Shown: positions 32,626 through 42,852 of the stretch, piece by piece | Numbering within the stretch: position 1 is the first letter of the stretch | How the letters are laid out: each line of letters opens with the position of its first letter | DNA from: Amphibalanus amphitrite | Taxonomy: Eukaryota; Arthropoda; Thecostraca; Balanomorpha; Balanidae | Length of the DNA: 64,000 nucleotides | Direction of reading: 5' to 3' | NCBI RefSeq assembly: GCF_019059575.1 | Contig: NW_024881596.1 | Coordinates: 972,039 to 1,036,038 of the forward strand | The notes under the pieces: model-generated | Told to the model about the DNA's origin: nothing | Databases searched by the model: none | The model's input: the letters and a program-made list of their open reading frames with translations, nothing else | Position numbers and translations under genes: made by a program

Positions 32626-35593
32626 GGCTCGACATTGTGTTGTCTACGATTAGACAGCTGATAACTCATTCCCGTACGTCGTAACTCTATAATGACCTTT
32701 GCTTATTGTCACATGTGCGCCGCATTCGCGATTGTTGCCGAATGCCGACGCCTGTTTGGAGGTCAGCCCACTACAGTTGTTATACATATCGAAAAACCGA
32801 TAAACTTTTAGGCGAAAAAGGCACTATTCCAGGCCCATTTTTGATTTTTTTTTGCGATATTAGGTAAAAACAGAAGCTTCTTATCGTAGGAAAAATAAAA
32901 TGGGAAATCTTTCAAAGGTGGCACACTACCTTTAAATTCCCCGCCTGGTTGCTAAGCCCCTCTATCCCTGGTAAGAATATTTCATCCATCATTTCCCGTT
33001 AAAGCCGACCTTAGCAGCCCACTGAACCAATATCCGCGGCGGAGGCGCTCCCAAAGCGATCACAGAGGGGAAGCGGCTGGGGAGCACGAGCTCGGGATGT
33101 CTACCCCCACCTCTGTCCGCGAGACTGTAATCCTGCCGTCATTTAGCGACGATCCGCACAGAACCCCGCGACGCTCCGTTCTTTTCAGAGTGCTGGCGGA
33201 CGGTGAGCCACGGAGAAGACGATGAGCGTGGAATGACAGACGGGAGGGGGAGGGAGTCGATGATGGGGTTTGACGGAGGCCCCACGCCAGACAAGGCTTG
33301 ACCGGAGGCTGCTCAGTTGAGATGGAACTTGAGATACCCGAGATGGGGTGCGGGGTTCAGGCGTGTTTAAAGTTCTCACTTCTACGATTTGTATTCGTTC
33401 TATCCGTGTACATATATTAATTGTTTAGCAAGAGATTCCGGGCCAAAAAAAGAACGAGGTTCCAATACGCAGGGAACTCGATAGTCAACAGCACTTTTGC
33501 CTTCTACCTCGATGATTAAAAATCCTCCACATATCACATGACTTAAACACAATGTTTGTCTTACAAAACATAATCACCCGAGTCCTATCGGGTGGCTGGT
33601 TTTAAACACGTCACTGGAATGTCGCTGTTGATGAACCGATATTGGATCGCCCTATTGGTCGGTCGGCAAACAGCACTCGCCCGTTCCCCGGTCGCGGCGG
33701 CTTCGCTGCCCCTATCAGACCACCATCGATCTGCGGATACCAATCCAGCGCACAATGCAGACGGGCTCATTTGGCATTTATGAAATCGTTTAAATTGGCC
33801 AGCAAGAGATGCGGCCGACACGGAATGACCGAGCACGACGAACGGGGCACGCTCACGTTGCTCTGTTTTCTATCCGAACAATGCAGAGCGGAATCGATGC
33901 TATATGAGCTCACATAAAAACACGGGTCAAACTTATTTATAGGCGCCCTGAATCCCTGACTTTTTACCCCTGAAAATATATCTAAGGATAGATAAAAATA
34001 TATTTGAGTACAAATCGGACATCCTTAACTTTTTGCAAAAAAAAAATATTGTCAAGTCTGTGCCATTCGATATTAAATAAATAAACTTGACAATCACCCT
34101 GATGTCTGAAAAGATAACTGTTTGACCCAACATCATATTCACTTTATCAATAGACCGCTCAACAATAGCAAGATTCATAAATAACCCAACTTTGACTCGG
34201 TACTCGTTAAGTATGACTTAAACATCGTGTCGAACGTTTTCAAAGTCACTGAACTGCAATTTTCCGAGTAAATGTTTAGTAACGATAACATGCATCTTCC
34301 GAAAACGGCCACATTTCACTAAAAGCCGACGTTGCCTTCCTTACGACTGTACTCAACCTGGTCAGACCCTTCAACCCGACATTACCCCGTGACGTCACTA
34401 AACCGCCATACGGTCGGCCGTACCGTCTTCGGCGGCTGTAAACTCGTCCTTATTGGCAATCGTTCCGGGTGCGCTCGGTCCGACGAGCGGGGCATCATGT
34501 CCGAACTGAGCCAATAAACCGTACATGGCTGTCACCGATATCTTCCGGAGACCGCTCTTGGCTCGTATGTGCCGCGGTCGGTCGCCGAATGGTGATTGCC
34601 GTCCGATGAGACGGCACATGACAGATGCCAAGCATCGAGCACAAAACGTCCGAACGTCGCATCGGCCAGCATTGGCTTCCAACGAGAAAGAAACGATGCT
34701 AAAGGCGGATGAACGGACGGTGGCCGCCGGGTTTGGTTGGGGATTGTTTTAAGTGGCATCATTTTGTCGATGAATGGCCTCGTTAGATTTTATGCACCGT
34801 GTAGTTTAGAGCTAGATAACGTTTCAACGGCAGTAAAGAGGACGTAAGCTGTTTGCATCGAGCACTAAATGCTTTTCGCTGAAGAAGTTTCGGAACATAC
34901 GCAGCTACTTAAAAAATATATGTTCCAGAGGCCTATCAAGAGGAAAGTTGGGCGATCCATATGAGGAGCCATTTCGACCCCGACCACCACCGTCCGTCTC
35001 TCGGCCTGTGAGCGCTCCTCCGTCACCGGCGGCAGAGCCACAGTTCAATCGAGGCCGTCCCGCGGGCCCATTCTCTCACCAGCTCGACCAATCTGACGAG
35101 CAGCTGGCGCCCGATTCAATTTGAGAACCATCAAGTTTCAATTCAGCGCCAATCAATCTAGTCGCCATTTTTCAGCCATCGCCGATCGTATCAAGATTTG
35201 GATGGATGGCCTTTGGCACCGCCCGTCACGGTGGCGGTTCGGCCGGCCCTGCCCGGCACTCTGAGGCGACTCAAAGGGGTGCCCTCTCCCCTCCTAACAC
35301 GATCACCGCGACGGCACCGGCAGATGACAGCCGCTCGAGTGACGCCCAGTTAGAGTCGCACAGTGAACAGCGTGAACTCGAATCGAATCACATCAGCCAG
35401 TCGCCCTGTGAACTGTGAATGGGTAGAAGGGTTGCCTCGAGTGGCAAAGGGCCGGGGAACCGGGGAATAGGGGAACGGGGCTCCAGGAAATGAATGGGAT
35501 GGAGGGCAATAATGACGATGAATGTCTAGTTGAAAGTGTCATGCCAGATGATAAGGGTGTGGGTGATAATTATGTAAAACCTCACGAAAAATA
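32626..35593. other. No recognised gene
   Basis: I see only short frames without motifs. 32800-32900 and 33930-34300 are AT-rich; 33000-33400 and 34380-34740 are GC-richer, and no exon with paired splice sites is evident. Just before 35594 there is unremarkable AT-rich DNA. Confidence 0.4.
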
Positions 35594-36188
35594 TAGGGTG
35601 AAGTCGTATAAGAGTACGCACTTAGTGGATTTCTTGCTCTCATTTGTTTAATATTTGAAAGAAAGAAATCGCAAATAGGGAATATTAAAGTTCATTGAAT
35701 TAGCCATCACCCCATGGGGCAACGATCCTTCAGCGTAAATGGAAGTGGTCTAAAACTGACATTTTCTGAACCGCTGCAGTTGCGTACTCTTACCATATGG
35801 GGTGTGTAAGAGTACGCACGCCAGGCGGGTGGAGTACGCAAGCATATGAACACACACCTATGCAGCTTGTACTGTCCAAATGCTTAACTTCAAACTCAGA
35901 AGGCATTTAAGTTAATTCTAGTATCCAAAAAGAAAAACTTAAAATAAATATTTCAAGTCTATAAATCAAGAAATAATCATGTCGTGTATTTCTTAAAAAA
36001 AAAAAATGCACAATCAAAAGGGAGAATAACTCGTATTTGGAAGAATTTCGGGTACGCATCTGCATCACAGTGCTCCATTGATGATATACCTACAAAACAA
36101 ACGTCATTGAGCGATAGGTATATTAATAATTTTATATTTCTGTATATTCGATTTAATGTACCAGTATAACGCCTTTTGGGGCGACTAA

Positions 36189-36857
36189 CGGAGCGAGCGA
36201 GAGGGTGGGCCTTGCACGTGCGAAATTTCGAAGGGGTACCTCCAGCTGACTTGTGCACGGCACCCTACTAACCGGTCTCTAGCGATGTGCCAAATTTGAG
36301 CACAATCGGCCCAGCCGTTCTCCAGATCTGGAAGCGGCACCCTGCACGTGCGCACGTGCAAAATGGGTCCCAACTGACTTGTTCACGGCACCCTAGTAAC
36401 TGGTCCCTAATCGTGTACCAAATTTGAGCGCCATCGGTCCAGCCGTTCTCGAGATCTGGAAACGACCCCCGCACGTGCGCACGTGCAGCAGCACCCCAAC
36501 TCTGGCACATGGATATGCAGTGCCTAGTGGGTGCCTACCTACATGCCAACTTTCAGCGCAATCGGCCAAGTAGTTACCGAGATATTGCAACAATTACAAA
36601 ACTGACACCTCTTCGTTTTGCACGTGGCACGTGCATAAGGGGTCACCCAAATGCATCGGGAATAGTCCAATACTTGGTAGAAGGAATGAAGCTACCCTAC
36701 AAAAATTACCGCGTGTAAATCGGTCAAGTGGTTGCTGAGATATAAGCCTCGCAAAAGCGTCCGCACGGCCGGCCGGCCGGCCGGCCGGCCGGCCGGCCGC
36801 TCATACTCAGAAATTTCCGTTATTCTACGTAAGACTCCGCTCGCTTCGCTCGCTCCG
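36189..36857. mobile_element. MITE-like element with GCACGTGC-bearing repeats
   Basis: CGGAGCGAGCGA at the left faces TCGCTCGCTCCG at the right, and TAA flanks both sides (36186-36188, 36858-36860). Inside are about four diverged units of 130-145 bp. Each starts with one or two GCACGTGC palindromes (near 36212, 36343, 36472, 36620) and continues with an aatcggcc/agccgttctcgagat-like block. The unit at 36343-36360 is an 18-bp perfect palindrome. A GGCC tract lies near its right end. Confidence 0.55.
36766..36799. repeat. GGCC tetranucleotide microsatellite
   Basis: About eight uninterrupted GGCC units. The tract is self-complementary at every register. Confidence 0.95.
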
Positions 36858-37280
36858 TAATAATTCTGCGTACTCTTACCCTCCTGAACAGTGCGTCCTC
36901 TTACCGTACATGCAATTCGCGCACAAAACAACCCCGAAACGTTGTGCAAAACTTCGGAAACATAATATTGCACTGCACAGTATTTCCCCAGATAACCTCA
37001 CAAGTTTCCCACAACAATCACGAAAATGTACCTTATCTCAACTGCCAAGTATCAAAATTATTGTACCATACCATAATAATATCATAACGCTCGAAAATAA
37101 TATTCATCGCCTTAAACTCAACAGCGTCGCCGCTCAACGCCCACGTTCCGTTGGTGACAAGCACGCACTGGCGGCTTCATGTCACTTCATGAACTCCACA
37201 AGCCCGCGTTGCTAAGCAACCGAAACAGCTGATGCGTACTCTTATCGCCCGCGTACCTACTCTTACCCGCCCTTACCCTA

Positions 37281-38631
37281 CATGCAAAAATGCTGAGCAC
37301 CCATAACAGGTTGGATAATGATGTGAATAATAAAGAATAAGTAAAGCCAACGAAAGCATTGTGTATCTTTTTTTAAATATTCTTGGATTGGAATCCATTT
37401 GCACTAGTTGGTTCATTGTCTACAGCATTATACATTAAAAACAGCACGCCTCTGTTCGTTTTGTTTTTTGGATTACGCCATTTCAGCATGAGGGAACCTT
37501 TCCAGAGCCGGAAAGATGAGATAAATTAGGAAGAGGCCTTGGTCTAGGCGGGTGCCGCCAGGGCTGAACCATCTCTACCTTTTAACGCCCAATTTAGGCG
37601 GCAGTGCACACATTTACGGCATAGTCTGTCTATGGTGAACTGTCGAAATCGGTCGCACTATTACTGAACTGTGTGCACAATGTCTATATTTGGCCGTAAA
37701 AGGTGTCGATGGAAAGGCCAGCCAGCCCGCCAACGTTCACTCCACCGCACGTGAGCCTGCTCCTGAGGAGCTGGCCACGTCACATGAAGGTGACCGTGCA
37801 GCCTGCATTAGGAGGTTTGAGGCGTGAAGGAGGCGGATTTGACTGTCCTGAGGACGGGAAGTGACGGATCGGAGTGACTGTTGAATCTCATCGCTCAACC
37901 AATCACGGCCTAAGCCAGGGTAGGCCGCTAGCTATCGCTCAAGACTGGTGCACCCTGAGGCCTGAACATGTGACCTATGAACTGATAGGTCACACCTGAT
38001 ACAATGAGATACACACCTGTGTACAACGTGGGATATACGATAGGTATAGGTGATGAAAATTTGTGACATTCGAGAAATGTAGGCATCGCAAACGCTACGC
38101 GCGAGGTCAGAAAGGCTGAGACTCAGCAGAGGTCGCTGAAGTAGCAGGGTAAGGTAGGTGTCGCCACTGCACAGGGCATCGGTGAGATTGCTAGTGTTTC
38201 CTTGCAGCTCAGAGTCGGTGTTCATGCCTGTTGGATCAGCCCCTGTCAAGTGTCAATCTATTCAAATCATAAAATTTCGTTGTGATGAGAGTGTAAGAGG
38301 CAGCATTGGCCTCGTTGGTTATTTCACCACCGGCCAATAGGTATGTGCAGCTGCAGCTACGGCCTGAGCCCGCGCTCCGTCCCTATAGCACACAGGCCAC
38401 CCAGCTCCTCAAACGTCGTAACACACGAGCAGCAAAACCTGGAATGTTTCGGTGCACATTCGTGCAGGAGTGATGCGTGCCCCCATTCAGCCTCGGCCAC
38501 TGCTGACTGGCCGATTTGCCAAGCATCGGACCTTGCGTGGTGGACGGCAGAATTGTGAACTAGTGGTTCGACGTTTAGCCACCAGGTGCCGAGAGCTCTA
38601 CCTCGTGGGTGTACCGAATATCTGGGAACTT
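37281..38631. other. No recognised gene
   Basis: AT-rich at the left and mixed from 37700 on. No exon, RNA gene or transposon end could be supported. Confidence 0.4.
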
Positions 38632-38670
38632 CTCATGACCAGGGATGCGGAGCCGTGGAAATTTCAAACG

Positions 38671-38838
38671 GCTCCGGCTCCGGCTCCGGCTCCGGAGAAA
38701 AAAATCGGCTCCGGCTCCGGCTCCGGCTCCGGGTGAAATGTTATGGCGGCTCCGGCTCCGGCTCCGGCTCCGAGTAAAATGGTCCGGCTCCGGCGGCTCC
38801 GGCTCCGGCGGCTCCGGCTCCGGCGGCTCCGGCTCCGA
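38671..38838 (+). repeat. GGCTCC hexamer array, left
   Basis: Blocks of three to five GGCTCC units are separated by short AT-rich spacers (gagaaaaaaatc, gggtgaaatgttatggc). Toward the inner side they change to a GGCTCCGGCGGCTCC pattern. Confidence 0.9.
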
Positions 38839-39278
38839 CTCAGTACATCCCCTATGCAATCAATTAAATACGGGTGGAAGAAAAATTGGATTAGTTATAC
38901 GCGTTACCTACTCTTGCCATGACCGGCTCACCGCGTCCCCGCGCAAACGCACCTCGGAGAGAACTGGCAGAACAAAGGACTAGGAAGCGATGGCATTGGA
39001 AACGCAGTCGCCGCAAATCGGAGTTCACTGAACCATCGTAAGCTGACACCCATCTCGGCTGCATTGGGGGGTGGGGGGGGGGGGTGGGAAGAGACGGTGC
39101 TGGGAGTCGCAGTCCACTGCACTGGCTTCAAAACAATGGCCGTCACCTGATGACCGGTCCTCATGTTCTGGGGATGCAATAGACGTGAGGGGGGGGGGGA
39201 GGAGCAGACAGGAAGTTGATTGCGTACTGTGGGATACTGGGGATATTCGGCTTTTTCATTCACTTGATGGCCCATGAC

Positions 39279-39477
39279 GTACTATTGGTCTCAAGATAAG
39301 GGCCCAGGCGACCTGTAGTTTTGATGCGGTGAATATCCTTACCCTCGCCACAACTCGGGCCGAGTGCACCCCTCCTCCCAGCCAGCGCCACCCCCACTCG
39401 CATTGTGGCGAGGATGAGGGTATTCACCGCATCAAAACTACAGGTCGCCTGGGCACTTATATTGAGACCAATAGTAC
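39279..39477. repeat. Foldback hairpin inside the GGCTCC element
   Basis: The left arm gtactattggtctcaagata... continues through gcctgtagttttgatgcggtg-like sequence to ccctcgccacaa. It is matched in reverse complement by the right arm ttgtggcgag... to ccaatagtac. Arms are about 75 bp with few mismatches, and the loop is about 50 bp. It looks like a foldback MITE nested in the hAT-like element. Confidence 0.8.
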
Positions 39478-39577
39478 GATATGTTTTACTGCCTTGTACC
39501 TACTGTCAAACCGAACTAGGTCAATTATTTTTTCCTCTTCAAAAAATAAAAAGGAGCCGGAGTCGCCCCCTTTTTTG

Positions 39578-39700
39578 GCGGCTCCGGCTCCGGCTCCGGC
39601 TCCGGGCTATATTGTTTCACGGCTCCGGCTCCGGCTCCGGCTCCGGGCAAAATATGCCGGCTCCGGCGGCTCCGGCTCCGACTCCGGCTCCGGCTCCGCA
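39578..39700 (+). repeat. GGCTCC hexamer array, right
   Basis: Same hexamer and same strand as the left array, again in blocks with AT-rich spacers (gggctatattgtttcac, gggcaaaatatgcc). Confidence 0.9.
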
Positions 39701-39894
39701 TCCCTGCTCATGACCCATTGAATAAATGAATAGAATCGATTATTTACCTATACAGTCCTTACACCTTTATGTAAGTGTCTAGCAATAGTCACCTGACCTC
39801 ATTTATGCAAATGTCTACAAGACCGAGCACGGAATTGGAGTGACAATAGGCGCATACAATAATTACATAGGTAATCGTTCTACCCAAACATCAT

Positions 39895-40220
39895 CACCAT
39901 TCCGTGCTTCTATCCTCAGGATACTGAAATCCTTCTCCTCCACGCCGCAACCCCCCTCCGGGCTGGACAGGCAACTTTATCTCATGCGGGCTGCTCCCTT
40001 GGAGCAGCACCGCTGCTCCCGAGGGAGCGCACCCCGTAGCCGGGTGCAGTGAGTGCCTTGGGGCTGGGTGGCCTGTCCTCTGGACGGGCTCAGCCCCGGC
40101 GACTCACTAGGGTGCCTGCCCAGACCAATGTCTCCCCCTATATCCTATCATCCTCCCGGCTCTGAAATGGTCTTAATGGACCGAAAGGGCCTAACCCAAC
40201 AAAACAAACAAACAAACAAA
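39895..40220 (+). mobile_element. 5'-truncated non-LTR retrotransposon (or SINE) with AAAC tail
   Basis: The 326-bp insert ends in an (AAAC)n tail and is flanked by an exact 11-bp duplication, CCAAACATCAT (39884-39894 and 40221-40231). This is the mark of target-primed reverse transcription. Before the tail come hairpin-like stretches (tggtcttaatggacc, gctcccttggagcagc) typical of LINE 3' ends. I see no RT residues and no clear RNA polymerase III A/B boxes, so a short LINE 3' end is more likely than a SINE. Confidence 0.8.
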
Positions 40221-40231
40221 CCAAACATCAT

Positions 40232-41891
40232 ACAGTCTATTCATCACCGGCTCGACACAAACATATGTAAAACACCCTGCCGGAGGTAACACAGTCCCAT
40301 GCAGGCTGAATCTGTTACCATACTAATGTTGTGTTTGTTCGCATCCGTTTTTTTTGCGCAAAAACCTACCGCAAATATACCTAATCGCTCCAACCTCTAA
40401 GGTCCATGGATTAGCCCTCCAATTCATCAAAATAATTGACTAATTAACCCCGCTGGCACCATCAGCGGTAGCGTGTGTGGCATGTCTCCAGCCAGTGGTC
40501 GTCACAGCCGCCCACACTCGTTAGTAGCTCCTTTTTACACAGCATTCCGCCCCAGTAAAAACTGGTTAAATTACCATCTGTCCGAGCGACGGACGTCAGC
40601 TGACAGTTCAGCGGAGACCGGAGTCTGAATTCCGACACTAGAATGCGTTTGGTTTTTGAGCTCTGACTCTTGCAAATGGATGGGTGGATGTTTACATTCT
40701 TACATCACAATGCATGGTGCTTGATGTAAAAAGGCGCCCGGGGCTAAGACTCAAACGACATCTCTGTACTCACTCGAATATAAGAAGCGATATAGGTATA
40801 ATAAAAACGTAGCTCGAGTATTTCATCAAGCTCTGGCAATAACCAGAACATAATATTATAATTCAGATCCGGCTAGACAGACTGAAATCGTTCATTGCTG
40901 ACATGGCCGTTTCTGTGGAACTTAGGCCTTGTACTCCGAATGTGAAACCAACGTAACGATTATCCATTGCCACTAGACTAGTGATTACGTTACACAAGAG
41001 TTCTGGATTACTTTGATGGACTGACGAAGTTTCCGGATAGAATACCCTAGTGCGGCTGTGGCATAAGATTCCGCTTTATTATTCATCGAATGGTGAAGCC
41101 GCATTTACATGCAGGCCGAGTCTCAAGATTGCAAATACTTTCCCTGAAGTAGACTCCTGAAGCCTGACTTGGATGGTTACCGATATTTAAAAGAATAATT
41201 TTCCAAACAACGCTAGGCAAGGTCAAGGAAACTGCCCTGATGCTGTCGTGAGCAAATAAAAAAGTTCGTTTTCGACTCCTAATTTTTCATTCAACATGAT
41301 GAGACACAAAGGAAAAAAGAAGGGATAAAGAAAAAAGAAAAGAGGAGATGAAAGTGTGGCGGGAAAGGTTGAAAGAGACATATAGAAAGGTAGGTATATA
41401 GTGTAAAGAGAGAAAGTAAAAGAAAACAAACATCGGACGCTCAAAGAGCTACCATCACGTAAATGAGTCGGTGAGTCAAGAAAAGTCGGTGAAATGGTGT
41501 TACACGTCCACAGAGTAGAAACAAAGAAAACACCAAGCAGCCAAGCAGCCGAAACGTCCGACAAAACCTTGAACGCCTGAAAACAAAACTTCTGGTGAAG
41601 CTGTATCCCGGTTTACAGCAGGTCAATGATGAGAGTGGATGCTCTGTCGTTTCCTGGAAAGTTTGGGCAAGTTTGCTGTACAACGCGATGGCCAAATACT
41701 GTTTTATGAGGGTCAAGACTTTCCGGGGAGATTAGGAAATGTATACTGAGGTAAGGGTGTGCGGCTGTGTAACAGAATCGGGCGCGTGTTAAGGTCATGG
41801 GAAAGTCGGTCAAGGTTGGAGACTGTGTGATGAAATTTCGAGGACATCATAAGAACGAGGTGGCAAAGGACTAAAACAGGGTCGGTGACTC
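40232..41891. other. No recognised gene
   Basis: A purine-rich stretch (41270-41440) gives long minus-strand hydrophobic frames by composition. I see no splice-supported exon or transposon end. Confidence 0.4.
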
Positions 41892-42852
41892 TTAACCCTC
41901 GCCGGACCTACTGGTTTTCTACATTACGCGCCGGCCGAGGGGGGCGGGGGCGGGTACGAACCCCCCCCCCTCGCCGTTTCGCCCCTGGTGGAGCTAGCGC
42001 GTCGCGGAAAAAACGAGCGTGTGCGCCGTTACGAGACGCAGAGATTGGTACCCGAGTTTAAGGTCCTAGGTCAACCGGTGACCTCTGAGGTCAGGTCAAG
42101 TGCCCCAAGGTACGGTTCAGTTTTTGGTGAATAACTTCGCAAAAAATGGCCGCAGAGCCGCAATTTTGGCAGCATCGTGTTCGCCTCGCTCCGGCGCGTC
42201 GAATGATATACTTTTTGTCCGGGGCAGGTCAACTTGGGGTGTTGACCTCAGGTCAAGGTCAGGTCAGCACCCCCAGGTCACGAAGTTGGTCGAAAGAGGT
42301 CATGTCGCATATCATTCGATTCGGCAGGTCTTCCTGAGTCCATTGGTGGCTTCCCCGACTCGCTAGCTCAATTTGATCAAGAGTTATTGACGAAAAACTA
42401 ATATGATCTTGATGACGTCATAAATGACGTCACGCAAGGTCAACATTGCAAAAGTGACGCATCGAACCCTGCAAGGAGTGCATCAAATCACGATTCTGTG
42501 TGCTTGAGATAGTTGGAGATCGTTCCCGGTGCCAGAATAGCAGTTTTCATTTTTCCCCATTGACTTATAATGGCGAGGTCACGAAAATGACCTGACCTCA
42601 TATGACCTTTAGGAAAAATCCGAGATACAAAAGTTGTGAGAATCATAATGGATACTAGAGGTTCACTTATGACGTAATAGATCAGTGACCTGACCTGACC
42701 CAAAAATGCGGTTGGTGTCAAAAGATCCGGCTTGAACCAAAGGTTAGATATGCCAAGTTTCAGCTCTCTATCGCCAGCGTGTTCGGAGCTATCGCGAAAA
42801 AAAAAACCTATGGGGGGCACCCCGCCCCCCCCCCTCGGCCGGCGAGGGTTAA
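41892..42852 (-). mobile_element. TTAA (piggyBac-like) MITE, copy B2, inverted relative to B1
   Basis: TTAA borders both ends (41892-41895, 42849-42852), with CCCTCGCCGG inside the left and CCGGCGAGGG inside the right. Read on the minus strand it follows B1 at 31583-32625 closely throughout but is about 80 bp shorter. The missing part includes the tcttcagatgtagcaacttc region, which I could not find here. G-run/C-run hairpins are again subterminal (about 41939-41970 and 42811-42834), with shorter G-runs. Confidence 0.82.

Larger units (their letters stand above)
35594..37280. mobile_element. Possible DNA transposon with TAAGAGTACGCA subterminal repeats
   Basis: The left end TAGGGTGAAG and the reverse complement of the right end TAGGGTAAGG form a weak inverted repeat. 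The motif TAAGAGTACGCA or its complement occurs near 35609, 35784, 35811, 36868 and 37233, with variants at 36893 and 37253, concentrated toward both ends. No target duplication was found, so borders are tentative. A smaller element (36189-36857) appears to be inserted within it. No transposase frame is visible. Confidence 0.4.
38640..39706. mobile_element. Non-autonomous hAT-like element built of GGCTCC repeats
   Basis: Ends are CAGGGATGCGGAGCCG and its reverse complement. The 8-bp duplication CTCATGAC is exact (38632-38639 and 39707-39714). GGCTCC hexamer arrays fill both subterminal regions (about 38671-38838 and 39578-39700). Both arrays read GGCTCC on the + strand rather than facing each other. 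The middle holds a 199-bp foldback (39279-39477) and two G-runs. No transposase is present. Gly-Ser, Ala-Pro and Arg-Leu repeat frames across the arrays are artefacts of the hexamer. Confidence 0.85.

Noticed and set aside
38575-38859. Glu-Pro, Ser-Arg and Gly-Ser repeat proteins across GGCTCC arrays
   Set aside because: A hexamer array is open in all frames. These fall inside a non-coding hAT-like element.
42100-42366. 88-codon frame shared by the two B-type TTAA elements (also 32153-32419, minus strand)
   Set aside because: Conservation is that of the repeat DNA as a whole, and the sequence is dominated by AGGTCA blocks. No known domain.
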